In this document: piece by piece, positions 8,313-16,662 of the stretch
Numbering within the stretch: position 1 is the first letter of the stretch
How the letters are laid out: each line of letters opens with the position of its first letter
Assembly (NCBI GenBank): GCA_035627615.1
Contig: DASPLL010000020.1
Coordinates: 53,031 to 117,030 of the forward strand
Direction of reading: 5' to 3'
DNA from: BRH-c25 sp035627615
GTDB taxonomy: Bacteria; Bacillota; Clostridia; Lutisporales; Lutisporaceae
DNA length: 64,000 nucleotides
Translations under genes and position numbers: made by a program
Notes under the pieces: generated by a model
The model's database searches: none
What the model saw: only the letters and a program-made list of their open reading frames with translations
Told to the model about the DNA's origin: nothing

Positions 8313-8791
8313 GAATGCCGGTAATGGAATATGTAAGGCGCAGGCGCATGGCTTTTGCTGCCTCAGAGCTTTCCAGAGACAGACGTATTATAGATATAGC
8401 ATTGGATTATGGTTTTGATACTCATAATGGCTTTTCTAAGGCTTTTCGAAGAGAATACGGTATTTGTTTTCCGCATGACGTAGAAACAGGTAAATTCACT
8501 TATGCCATCGGTGTAAAAGTTGATAATTACGATAATGCATCGGAGGATATGTTCAAGGGCGAAGTGCCTGAAGCTACTTACGCCGTATTCACTACACCGC
8601 CGGCCGATTATGCGGAAAATGGCTTTGTCAAGGCAATAGAAGGAACATGGAAGTATATTTTTGAAAGATGGTTTCCTAATTCGGGATATGAGTTTGCGTC
8701 GGAAAAAGTGGATTTTGAGTTCTACGATGAGAGATGCCACGGCGATAAAGGTGTTGTAATGGATATTTATATACCAATAATCAAAAAATAG
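8313..8791 (+). pseudogene. AraC/GyrI-type regulator remnant, 5' truncated and internally deleted
   Basis: The readable frame begins inside the AraC DNA-binding domain at MPVMEYVRRRRM, which normally follows the first helix-turn-helix; that first ~35-residue half is missing. The second helix-turn-helix (IIDIALDYGFDTHNGFSKAFRREYG) is present. The sequence then jumps to FTYAIGVKVDNYDNASEDM and …YAVFTTPPADY…, the second half of a GyrI-like ligand-binding domain, without its first half. Intact AraC-GyrI proteins are ~290 residues; about 155 remain. The upstream sequence is the small-protein remnant on the opposite strand. Non-functional in all likelihood. Confidence 0.75.
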
Positions 8792-9183
8792 AAATACGAT
8801 ATTACAAAGTTTTCTGCTTCTAGTACCGATTTGCACTATAGAAAAGTAATCTAAAGATTAGGGCAAATTTATCTTAATTTAGATATTCTACGGTTAGCGT
8901 TTCAGTATGCCCTGGGTGGATAAGCTATTTCTATGAGGATCTTTATTGTGATAGAATTAGTTAATTGCTATAATAAAATAAACATATATTTACTGACTAC
9001 CGCCTACATATTATTATGAATGGTCATGCTATACCAATTATACAGGTGTCTATAGGTATTAAATGCATAAAGGAATAGTTGGGGGATGATTTGGCACATA
9101 TTTCGGAACAGGTGTTTTTACGGGAATTATCGATTGCCCAAGATATATGAAGACAAACATTTTATATAAAAAGGGGGGATCAC
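8792..9183. other. Intergenic region upstream of sigma-54 activator
   Basis: About 390 AT-rich bases without a recognisable gene. The only features I can support are a candidate promoter at 8946-8974 and the ribosome site AAGGGGGGA directly before 9184. Confidence 0.5.
8946..8974 (+). promoter_or_regulatory. Candidate sigma-70-type promoter
   Basis: TTGTGA (8946-8951) and TATAAT (8969-8974) are 17 bases apart, ~210 bases upstream of the activator gene at 9184. Confidence 0.45.
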
Positions 9184-10548
9184 ATGTTAAGACTTTATAT
9201 AGAGAAGATCCTAAAAATATATAATCTGATTGATGATGTATGCATAGTGGATAAAAATGGAATCATACAGTATGCCGAAGCTTTTGTAGCCGGAGCTTAT
9301 AGTTATGATTCGAAAGAACTAGTAGGCAAACATATATTTGAGGTGTATACAACATCTAATGAAAAAACAAGCAACTTATATGAAGTCTTAAAAACAGGAA
9401 AGCCGATATTTAATAGAATTGCTACATGGAAAACCTATAGAGGAGATACAAGATGCGGTTCTGTTGATACTTTGCCCATAATGAAAGGACACGAGATTGT
9501 CGGTGCAGTTGAAATTGCGAGATTTGTTGGAGATAAAATCGAAAAACAGAAAATTGTTCTTGATGCTAAAGATAATGCAATTGAAAATAAAGCTTCAAGG
9601 TATTATACACTAGATGATATAGTAACAGATGACATAGAAATGATTGACATAAAAAACAAAATCAGGAGAATAGCACGAAATAATTCAGCCGTTATGATAT
9701 ATGGAAAGACCGGAACGGGGAAAGAACTGGTGGCTCAAGCTATACATACCTGCGGAACTAGAGAGGGAGATCCTTTTATATCTCAGAACTGTGCGGCTAT
9801 ACCTGCTTCATTATTGGAAGCTATATTATTCGGGACGGAAAAAGGGAGTTATACGGGTGCAGAGAATAGAAAAGGTCTGTTTGAACTGGCACAGGGCGGA
9901 ACATTGTTTCTGGATGAGATAAATTCTATGGAAATCGGTGTACAGGCCAAAATACTTAAGGCGGTTGAAGAGAAAAAGATAATGAGGATTGGCGGGCAGC
10001 AGACGATTAGTGTCAATACTAGAATAATAACAGGATTAAATGAGGATCCCATTATCGCTATGAGGGAAAAAAGACTGCGTGAGGATCTGTTCTATCGCTT
10101 ATGCACTGTTCAGATAAATCTTCCTGAATTGAATGATAGAAAAGGAGATATCAAAGTACTGGTTGATTATTTTGTAAAAGAATATAATGAATCTATGAAT
10201 ATGAATATAAAAGGAATAAGTAAAGACGTCGAAAGAATATTCATGAATTATAAATGGCCTGGAAATGTCAGAGAACTCAGAAATGTGATTGAAGGTGCGT
10301 TTAATATTACAACAAATAACTATATTGAGGAATGTGACTTGCCGGAGTATTTATTATTATCTGGTAAAGCAGAATATATGAATATGGAGTTGGAAATAAA
10401 AGCACTTAAAGATATGTTGGAGAATTATGAAAAATCAGTGGTTTTGGAGGCGATAAGAATTACAAAAAATAAAATTAAAGCGGCGGAATTATTGGGCATG
10501 TCTAAACAATCACTCAATTACAGATTGGAAAAATACAAAATCAAGTAA
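9184..10548 (+). CDS. Sigma-54-dependent activator, PAS-AAA+-Fis (RocR-like layout)
   Basis: A 454-residue protein with AAGGGGGGA before the ATG. A PAS sensor occupies ~10-115. The AAA+ domain carries Walker A GKTGTGK (174-180), a GSYTGA variant of the GAFTGA loop (221-226), Walker B LFLDE, and GNVREL. A Fis-type helix-turn-helix ends the protein (AAELLGMSKQSLNYRL, ~436-452). It is followed by a terminator, a sigma-54 promoter at 10854-10869, and an amino-acid-type catabolic operon, which it very probably activates. The small-ligand PAS layout resembles RocR-like regulators of amino acid use in Firmicutes; the ligand is unknown. Confidence 0.93.
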   Translation: MLRLYIEKILKIYNLIDDVCIVDKNGIIQYAEAFVAGAYSYDSKELVGKHIFEVYTTSNEKTSNLYEVLKTGKPIFNRIATWKTYRGDTRCGSVDTLPIMKGHEIVGAVEIARFVGDKIEKQKIVLDAKDNAIENKASRYYTLDDIVTDDIEMIDIKNKIRRIARNNSAVMIYGKTGTGKELVAQAIHTCGTREGDPFISQNCAAIPASLLEAILFGTEKGSYTGAENRKGLFELAQGGTLFLDEINSMEIGVQAKILKAVEEKKIMRIGGQQTISVNTRIITGLNEDPIIAMREKRLREDLFYRLCTVQINLPELNDRKGDIKVLVDYFVKEYNESMNMNIKGISKDVERIFMNYKWPGNVRELRNVIEGAFNITTNNYIEECDLPEYLLLSGKAEYMNMELEIKALKDMLENYEKSVVLEAIRITKNKIKAAELLGMSKQSLNYRLEKYKIK

Positions 10549-10652
10549 GGGTACTATGCTTATTTACATAAACAGATAATACACAGAAATGAGGGATTCG
10601 ACAATTCGGGTACAATGGATGTGGAAAATCAAAACGGTGATTTTAATATAGT

Positions 10653-10688
10653 AAAAAAACTTTTTACATAACGATAAAAAGTTTTTTT
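10653..10688 (+). terminator. Terminator after sigma-54 activator gene
   Basis: A 14-bp A/T-rich stem (10653-10666 with 10675-10688) with an 8-base loop ends in a T run. The stem has one G-C pair, so it may be weak. Confidence 0.55.
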
Positions 10689-10853
10689 ACTTTTTTTATT
10701 GCGGTCAGGGAAGTATAGTTATCCTTTGAGTGTCACTTCCTTTAATGAATTCTGTGGAAAGTTACCTTGGCTGCTGAACTGCTTTAATTGAAGCCTGCTA
10801 AACAAGTATCTGCAAGGTAGACGGATCAGGCAGTTTTTTAGCAATGAGTGAAA

Positions 10854-10869
10854 TGGCATGATATTTGCA
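10854..10869 (+). promoter_or_regulatory. Sigma-54 (-24/-12) promoter of the opine-dehydrogenase-like operon
   Basis: TGGCATGATATTTGCA matches the consensus TGGCAC-N5-TTGCA: GG at 10855-10856 and GC at 10867-10868 are separated by the required 10 bases. It is ~108 bases upstream of the first gene and just downstream of a sigma-54 activator gene. Confidence 0.85.
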
Positions 10870-10976
10870 CTGTATTTTTTTATCTATCTAAAGTGTTCAT
10901 ATAAAAATGTGGAAATATGATAAGGTAATACAATCGAACATTTTGATAAGAAAAAGATATTATGGGGAGGGATACC

Positions 10977-12212
10977 GTGTCAAACATTGGTTCGCTTAAA
11001 GAAAAACCTATTGCTGTATTAGGTGCCGGTGCAGTTGGAAAGTCAATTGCGGCAGATTGTGCATTGGCAGGTGCTAAGGTCAGGATTTGCGACTTGCCGC
11101 CGTATTCGGAAAAAACTCTATTTGGAATAGAGAAAAGCGGGATCAGATTTTTTGGAGAACAGTTGAATCTATATGGTTTTGAAAGATCCGGTATTGCCAG
11201 GATGGAAATCGTAACTGAAGAAATAGAAGAAGCGGTAAAAGGGGCAGGCATAGTCATAGTAGCGTTACCCTGTATTGGACACAAAGTATTTTTTGAAAGG
11301 TTGATTCCTGTATTGGAAGATGGGATGGTAATACACATATTTCCGGACAACTATGGATGTCTGATTTTAAGAAAGATGATGCGGGAAGTAAATTGTACAA
11401 AAAAAGTCATAATAGGTGGGTGGTCCAGTGCGCCATTCGGAACACGAGTAGACATTAAAGGCGGCGTTGTAATGCCTGCCGTAAAAGTGGATTACAGGGC
11501 AATATCATTGAGAGGCGCCTCATTACCGTCAATTGATCAGGCGGACTTCTTTGAAAGCGCAAAATATATAGGGGCTTTGGATTCGGTCATTAAAGGTGAC
11601 GGCATAGGAAGTGGCGAAACAGTAATGGATATAGGCTTCAGCAATATAAATCCCATTTTGCATGCTCCGGGAACGATTTTGGGCGTTGGAGTGATGGAGA
11701 ACATGGGAGTTATATTTGGCATTAAAGAAGATTTTTCAATATATTCTCATGCGTATTGTCCATCCATATCGAAGGTCCAGTATGCGCTTTACCTTGAGGA
11801 GGTAGAGCTGGCAAAGGCGTTGGGCGTAGGGATTCAGCATTTTGAGAAAAAGCAGTTTTTCTCAAGAGAAAGCATACTGGGCTGCGAATATATGGGAATG
11901 AATTTCGAAATCCCTTTTGAGGACATCAATCATGTTGCCTGGGGAACGGGTCCCTTTTCAACAGATACTAGATACCTTACCGAGGATATTCCCGTAGGAT
12001 GCCATATTTATCACTTGCTTGGGAAAAAGTACGGTATAAAAACTCCTATTATTGATTCAATGATTAATATAGCTTCTGTTATGCTCGAAAGGGATTTCTA
12101 TGCAGAGGGGTATACGCTTGACGATATTGGAATCGGTCATATGTCATTGGGGGAATTGCATCAATATCTCTACGAAGGCAGGTATGTGGATTTTACTGGT
12201 AGAAATTATTAG
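10977..12212 (+). CDS. Octopine/opine-dehydrogenase-family NAD(P)-dependent oxidoreductase
   Basis: About 411 residues. The Rossmann motif GAGAVGKSIA lies near the N-terminus and the C-terminal half fits the octopine/nopaline dehydrogenase family, which joins or splits an amino acid and a 2-oxo acid at a secondary amine using NAD(P)H. GTG 10977 is preferred: GGGGAGGG lies 5 bases before it. The in-frame ATG at 10962 overlaps that site and has none of its own. First gene of the sigma-54 operon with a YjiH-type membrane protein and an aminotransferase, a set suited to using an amino-acid conjugate or a D- or N-substituted amino acid. The true substrate cannot be told from sequence. Confidence 0.83.
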   Translation: MSNIGSLKEKPIAVLGAGAVGKSIAADCALAGAKVRICDLPPYSEKTLFGIEKSGIRFFGEQLNLYGFERSGIARMEIVTEEIEEAVKGAGIVIVALPCIGHKVFFERLIPVLEDGMVIHIFPDNYGCLILRKMMREVNCTKKVIIGGWSSAPFGTRVDIKGGVVMPAVKVDYRAISLRGASLPSIDQADFFESAKYIGALDSVIKGDGIGSGETVMDIGFSNINPILHAPGTILGVGVMENMGVIFGIKEDFSIYSHAYCPSISKVQYALYLEEVELAKALGVGIQHFEKKQFFSRESILGCEYMGMNFEIPFEDINHVAWGTGPFSTDTRYLTEDIPVGCHIYHLLGKKYGIKTPIIDSMINIASVMLERDFYAEGYTLDDIGIGHMSLGELHQYLYEGRYVDFTGRNY

Positions 12213-12343
12213 CTTCACTGGATTGTACATTTATATGCGTTTCCCGGAAGTTTTGGAATCGTGCCGGGAGAATTTCAATTTTTAATTAGATATATACCCT
12301 CTGGGTTGTTTTAAATACAAGGAATAGTATAAGGAGGAGAGTA

Positions 12344-13750
12344 ATGAGTAATGTGCAGTTGAATGCCGGGCTGGATGAGATAAGTACCGGGAATCCGAAC
12401 ACAAAATACAGCCTAAAGCAGATATTAAGATTTGTAATTCCATCTCTAATAGGAATTCTGTTCTTTCTCACTCCTATAAAAGATGGCGATAAATACAGTA
12501 TTCTGGTTGCGATATTGTCAAGCAAGTTTTCAGATACTTTCATATCAATAATGCCATATGTTGTTTATGCAATAATTATTACCTCTGCTACAGGTGTTGT
12601 ACTGGCCAAAACATTCAAACCGAAATTTATAATGGAAAACGAGTCGCTGAATAATCTGTTTAATGTAAGCGCGACATGGAGTGCCATTAGGATCATAGGA
12701 GCGGTCATTGCCGTAATGTGCATGCTGCAGGTAGGTCCTGAAATGCTTATTTCAGCTGATACAGGGATGTTTTTGGTGGACGGATTATTGGTATACTGGA
12801 TCGGTACAATTCTTTTTGCAGGATTTTTTATGACCTTCCTAATGGACTATGGATTGCTTGAATTCACTGGAATATTTGCTTCAAAGGTCTTTCGCCCATT
12901 GTTTACATTACCGGGACGTGCGTCAGTGGACTGTATAGCATCATGGGTCGGAGATGCTATTGTAGGTGTCTTGTTGACAACCAATCAATATGAGCAAGGG
13001 TATTATTCAAAAAGAGAAGCTTCAACGATTGCAACAACTTTTTCCGCTGTCAGCATAGCTTTTGCGGTGATTGTTATTACACAAGTAGGCCTGGAGCATT
13101 TGCTTTTCCAATTTTTGCTTACGGCAGCGGCGATCGGGATAATTTGCGGCATTATCATGCCTAGGATACCGCCATTGTCTTTGATAAAAGATGATTATTA
13201 CAGTATAAATAAACCGGCTGCATTTGAGCAGCTTGAAGGAATATCCCTGTTCAAAAGGGCACTATGTATGGCAGTTGAAAAAGCCGGTAAGACAGAAATA
13301 TCTGCGGTTAAATGGCTGAAAAACAGTCTAAAAACTGCCTTTGAAAACGCAGTTGCTTGCATGCCGGCTGTAATGTTTATCGGAACAGTATCACTGGTAT
13401 TGTCAACATATACACCTGTTTTTAATTGGTTGGGCTACCCATTCCTGCCATTGCTGAAGCTTTTACAAATACCGGAAGCCGCTGCGGCTTCACCATGCGT
13501 TGTTGTAGGCTTTGGAGATATGTTCATACCGGCAATTATAGCATCGGCAACGATTGAAAGTGAATTCACCAAATTTGTGATAGCTGTTATTTCTATTACT
13601 CAGCTGATATATATGTCTGAAGTCGGTCCATTATTGTTGAGCTCCAAACTATCAATCAAATTCAAAGATTTAGTTTTCATTTTCCTTGAGAGGACTGTCA
13701 TAAGTCTGGTTTTTGCATCTTTGATTGCCAGATTCATAATACAATTGTAA
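12344..13750 (+). CDS. YjiH-type membrane protein with nucleoside-recognition (Gate) domains
   Basis: A 468-residue integral membrane protein, ~10-11 hydrophobic segments, preceded by AAGGAGGAGAG. The repeated Gate-domain pattern (LLVYWIGTILFAGFFMTFLMDYGLLEF, ASWVGDAIVGVLL, then the second half near 345-420) marks the YjiH/nucleoside-recognition family, thought to transport small polar molecules or gate such transport. It lies between the dehydrogenase and the aminotransferase in the sigma-54 operon and is the only transport candidate, so I infer uptake of the operon's substrate. Confidence 0.8.
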   Translation: MSNVQLNAGLDEISTGNPNTKYSLKQILRFVIPSLIGILFFLTPIKDGDKYSILVAILSSKFSDTFISIMPYVVYAIIITSATGVVLAKTFKPKFIMENESLNNLFNVSATWSAIRIIGAVIAVMCMLQVGPEMLISADTGMFLVDGLLVYWIGTILFAGFFMTFLMDYGLLEFTGIFASKVFRPLFTLPGRASVDCIASWVGDAIVGVLLTTNQYEQGYYSKREASTIATTFSAVSIAFAVIVITQVGLEHLLFQFLLTAAAIGIICGIIMPRIPPLSLIKDDYYSINKPAAFEQLEGISLFKRALCMAVEKAGKTEISAVKWLKNSLKTAFENAVACMPAVMFIGTVSLVLSTYTPVFNWLGYPFLPLLKLLQIPEAAAASPCVVVGFGDMFIPAIIASATIESEFTKFVIAVISITQLIYMSEVGPLLLSSKLSIKFKDLVFIFLERTVISLVFASLIARFIIQL

Positions 13751-13770
13751 CCTTGAAAGGGATGATATTA

Positions 13771-14931
13771 ATGAGGCATAAGTTTATAGCAAAGAGATAT
13801 TGGAAAGATATTACCACACCAATGGGAAAGGTAAATGAGCTTGCTAAACAATTTGACGACGTTATCAATTTGAGCTTGGGGGATCCTGACCTGATAACTC
13901 ATGAATTAATTATCGACAATGCCATGAAGGATGCGAAGGCAGGACATACCAAGTATACTGATTTCAGAGGGGATCCTGAGCTTAGAGCTGAAGTTAGAAA
14001 ATACTACTCGGAAGAATACGGGATAGATTGTGCAGATGAAAGCATAATGGTGACGGCAAGCGGCTGCCTGGCGATGTATCTGGTACTTGAGGCAATTTTA
14101 GATGACGGGGATGAAGTCATAATACATGCGCCTTACTTTACCCCTTATCCGCAGCAGATAGAGCTTGCACGAGGGGTACCCGTAATATTGGATACCTATG
14201 AAGAAGAAAACTTTCAGGTTAATGTCGACAGATTGGAAATGCGCATTTCAGAAAGGACAAAAGCTATAGTCATAAATACGCCCAACAATCCTTCTGGGAG
14301 CTGTTTTACAAGAGAGACTATGGAGAGAATCGCAAAGATTGCGCAAAAATACGACCTGCTGATTATTGCAGATGATATTTATGGTTCATACAGCTTCGAA
14401 CAGCCTTTTATACCAATGATAACTCTTAAGGATATGAAGGACAGAACTATTACAATAAACAGTTTTTCGAAGGATTTTACTATGACCGGGTGGAGAATAG
14501 GGCATATTATAGCACCCGAATATATTGTCAGGACTATTAAGCAAATAAATGAAAACGTGGTGTTTACCGCACCCTCCATATCCCAAAGAGCAGCAATCCA
14601 TGCATTAAGAAATAGAAAAGAGATACAGCCGAATATGGTGGAAGAGTATAGAAAAAGAGTAGAATATGCAGTAGACAGAATCAACAATATCCCCAAAATG
14701 TCTGTGCTTCCTGCAAGAGGGACATTCTATCTGTTTATAAATATAAAAGAGATGGGACTCACTTCAGTTGAAGCTAGTGACTTAATACTTAGAGAAGCCC
14801 ATGTTCTTACCATACCGGGGATATCTTTTGGTGACTGTGGTGAAGGCTATGTAAGGATTGCCTGCACCGTCGGAATAAAAAAGCTGAAGGAAGCATTCGA
14901 CAGAATAAGTGAAATGACAATGATCAAATGA
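13771..14931 (+). CDS. PLP-dependent class I/II aminotransferase
   Basis: About 386 residues of fold-type I. It has the N-terminal LSLGDPD element, NTPNNPSG (PLP and substrate contact), ADDIY (aspartate to the PLP nitrogen) and SFSKDFTMTGWRIG with the Schiff-base lysine. ATG 13771 is chosen with AAAGGGA about 9 bases before; in-frame TTG 13753 and ATG 13762 lie on or before that site. It is the last gene of the sigma-54 operon, 20 bases after the membrane protein. By context it would transaminate the amino acid released or formed by the dehydrogenase. Confidence 0.9.
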   Translation: MRHKFIAKRYWKDITTPMGKVNELAKQFDDVINLSLGDPDLITHELIIDNAMKDAKAGHTKYTDFRGDPELRAEVRKYYSEEYGIDCADESIMVTASGCLAMYLVLEAILDDGDEVIIHAPYFTPYPQQIELARGVPVILDTYEEENFQVNVDRLEMRISERTKAIVINTPNNPSGSCFTRETMERIAKIAQKYDLLIIADDIYGSYSFEQPFIPMITLKDMKDRTITINSFSKDFTMTGWRIGHIIAPEYIVRTIKQINENVVFTAPSISQRAAIHALRNRKEIQPNMVEEYRKRVEYAVDRINNIPKMSVLPARGTFYLFINIKEMGLTSVEASDLILREAHVLTIPGISFGDCGEGYVRIACTVGIKKLKEAFDRISEMTMIK

Positions 14932-14997
14932 TCATCAAGTCCTTCGATAGGCTGTAAAATGTGATCTTTAAAATCTTTAGGATTATCAGATTACAGA

Positions 14998-15045
14998 AGT
15001 CCTCCAGTATTATGCAAGCAGCATAGTGTTGGAGGGCTTTCCTAT
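14998..15045 (+). terminator. Terminator of the opine-dehydrogenase-like operon
   Basis: A long stem (14998-15015 with 15021-15039; core TCCTCCA with TGGAGGG) with a 5-base loop is followed by a short T-rich end. Confidence 0.8.
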
Positions 15046-15059
15046 AATCCGTAATATGA

Positions 15060-15095
15060 AAGCAAAAAGGACCGCCACCTATGTTTTTTAAGCTT
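15060..15095. repeat. Short dispersed repeat, copy 2
   Basis: Homologous to 6428-6463. It overlaps the stop codon of the small protein encoded on the minus strand. Confidence 0.5.
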
Positions 15096-15249
15096 GCTTT
15101 TCCAGCATCTGCTTAAATATATCTTGGAATGTTTGACCACTATAGTTACTTTGATTGTCGTTTTTATTATCGCCATTACTTGAGTATCCTAATGAGGATG
15201 AATTCATTGGAGTAAGTGCTGGTATAGGATTTATTCTTATATTGCCCAT
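15088..15249 (-). CDS. Small protein of unknown function (53 aa)
   Basis: ATG at 15249 lies 9 bases after a GGGGG ribosome site on the reverse strand; stop TAA at 15088-15090. The product has a hydrophobic-polar N-terminus (MGNIRINPIPALTP), a serine/asparagine-rich linker, and a C-terminal amphipathic segment (SGQTFQDIFKQMLEKQA). The copy at 8116-8307 conserves both ends while the linker drifts, so the ends are under selection. It is shorter than most gene callers accept. I do not recognise the family. A 7-base inverted pair (CCCGTAT/ATACGGG) flanks the upstream region at ~15261-15321. Confidence 0.6.
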   Translation of the reverse strand: MGNIRINPIPALTPMNSSSLGYSSNGDNKNDNQSNYSGQTFQDIFKQMLEKQA

Positions 15250-15438
15250 AATAATTATCCCCCGTATCGATTTTATTTGTATTTACTATATATATTCGAG
15301 AAAATGCTAAATAAATACGGGGTTATTAATATGGCAGAATATGGTGACAGGCCTCGGAGTTATCCAGTTATTTGCAGTCACAGACAAATTTACTGAACAG
15401 CTTAGGTGCCTGGCATCTTTATGCCCGATTTGGCTTAA

Positions 15439-15657
15439 TCATATACGTAGTAATATCCGTGCTGCTCCCGCAGAGCGTGTAAGAGGCTTGTCAAGCTCAA
15501 AGGAGCTGCCGCTCCCGAGAAAAAGGCTATCCTCCCATAGTGCCTCAGCTGCATAGCCGTATTGCACTTCATAATCGGCATATGGAGTCAGCAGGCATAT
15601 GGAAAAAAACAATGCAATAACGAGAGCAAATGAGACCATATGGTAATCTCTATTCAT
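15439..15657 (-). pseudogene. Start of an SLH-domain surface protein, truncated
   Basis: ATG 15657 follows AAGGAGG by 7 bases on the reverse strand. Residues 1-~35 form a signal peptide, and ...SSFELDKPLTRSAGAARILLRI resembles the opening of an S-layer homology domain (usually …LDRPLTRAEGAALLVRLLG…). The frame stops after 72 codons at TGA 15439, with no further SLH repeat seen downstream, so this is a 3'-truncated remnant rather than a full S-layer protein. It points toward the small protein at 15088-15249, 189 bases away. Confidence 0.5.
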
Positions 15658-15735
15658 ACTATAGCCTCCTTGATAACTTTAACAGATTTGTCAATTTTAC
15701 CATTAATTATAGCATAACCAAATAAAAAAATAGAT

Positions 15736-15795
15736 GTCAGTCTGTCAGCCTGTTGGTTTATTTAGGGAGAAGTCGGCAAGTTTATAGACTGGCAC
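15736..15795. repeat. REP-like hairpin, copy 2 (degenerate)
   Basis: CAGTCTGTCA…AGACTGGCA with the spacer TTTATTTA…AAGTCG matches copy 1 at 7983-8045 over nearly its whole length, with the right arm decayed. Confidence 0.55.
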
Positions 15796-15858
15796 CTATC
15801 ACAGAAGTTTGTTATAATTTTTATATATTAGTAACCATAAAGAAAGTGGGAGTTTGCT

Positions 15859-16506
15859 ATGAAAGTGATTGATCTGACACATACGATTTCAGAAAACATG
15901 CCTGTTTATCCGGGTACGGAGGGGCCTAAGCTGGCAGTTGCAAATACATATGAGAAACATGGCTTTAAAGAAACGCTGCTGACAATGTTTTCGCATACGG
16001 GAACCCATATGGATTCACCTGCACATTTATTTCCCCAAAGAACTACTTTGGATTCCTTCCCTGTAGAACAATTTATTGGAAAGGGATTAGTTATTGATTG
16101 CAGTAATTTGCGGGAAGGCCAAAGAATTGACATTGGATATATTGAAGCTGTAAAAGAAAAAGCTGATCAGGCAGAATTTATTCTGTTCCGTACCGGTTGG
16201 GACAGCCGGTGGGGCACAAGCTCCTATTTCGGAGAATACCCATATATAACAGAAGAAGTTGCCGAATACTTGATCAGGAGCAGGAAGAAGGGAGTAGGCC
16301 TGGATGTGATAGGCATTGATCCTGTCTCAGATGAAAATCTGACTATCCATAAAAAGCTTTTATACGGTTCAGAGATAGTAGTTGTTGAAAATCTCACCAG
16401 GCTTGGAGAAATAGGGAATGATCTGTTTACATTCTGTGCTCTGCCGATAAAATATGACAACTCTGATGGAGCACCTATCCGGGCAATTGCTATTTTACAT
16501 GAGTAA
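15859..16506 (+). CDS. Cyclase-family metal-dependent hydrolase (kynurenine formamidase-like)
   Basis: A 215-residue member of the cyclase family with the metal-binding signature H-T-G-T-H-x-D-x-P-x-H at residues 46-56 and the expected DLTHTISENMPVYPG N-terminus. The family hydrolyses amides, formamides or lactams. No tryptophan-catabolism gene is adjacent, so kynurenine formamidase itself is not supported; the substrate is open. It is a single gene upstream of the YesN regulator. Confidence 0.88.
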   Translation: MKVIDLTHTISENMPVYPGTEGPKLAVANTYEKHGFKETLLTMFSHTGTHMDSPAHLFPQRTTLDSFPVEQFIGKGLVIDCSNLREGQRIDIGYIEAVKEKADQAEFILFRTGWDSRWGTSSYFGEYPYITEEVAEYLIRSRKKGVGLDVIGIDPVSDENLTIHKKLLYGSEIVVVENLTRLGEIGNDLFTFCALPIKYDNSDGAPIRAIAILHE

Positions 16507-16662
16507 TTGGGGCCGGGAGAATGGGTTCGTTGCCCTGAAAAGCCTATGAGGAATATGGGATCGTTCTTTTTTGTTTCTCGAAAAAAAGCAGAATGAACCG
16601 TCCCCGCTGCTTTGCATTGCTTTGATGAACGGAAAAAATTCGATTAGAGGGGTAGGCTGATT

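Larger units (their letters stand above)
10549..10976. other. Regulatory intergenic region of the opine-dehydrogenase-like operon
   Basis: It holds a terminator (10653-10688), a sigma-54 promoter (10854-10869), and an inverted pair TACCTTG (10763-10769)/CAAGGTA (10813-10819) that could be part of the activator's upstream site. The GGAAGT/ACTTCC pair near 10708-10741 is another candidate. No gene is seen. Confidence 0.6.

Noticed and set aside
15341..15556. A 71-codon plus-strand frame opposite the SLH remnant
   Set aside because: It has no ribosome site and is the antisense of the signal-peptide-bearing frame.
16540..16620. Hairpin with AACCGTCCCC text near 16.6 kb
   Set aside because: Only weakly paired; it may be a decayed repeat, but I could not align it firmly to the others.
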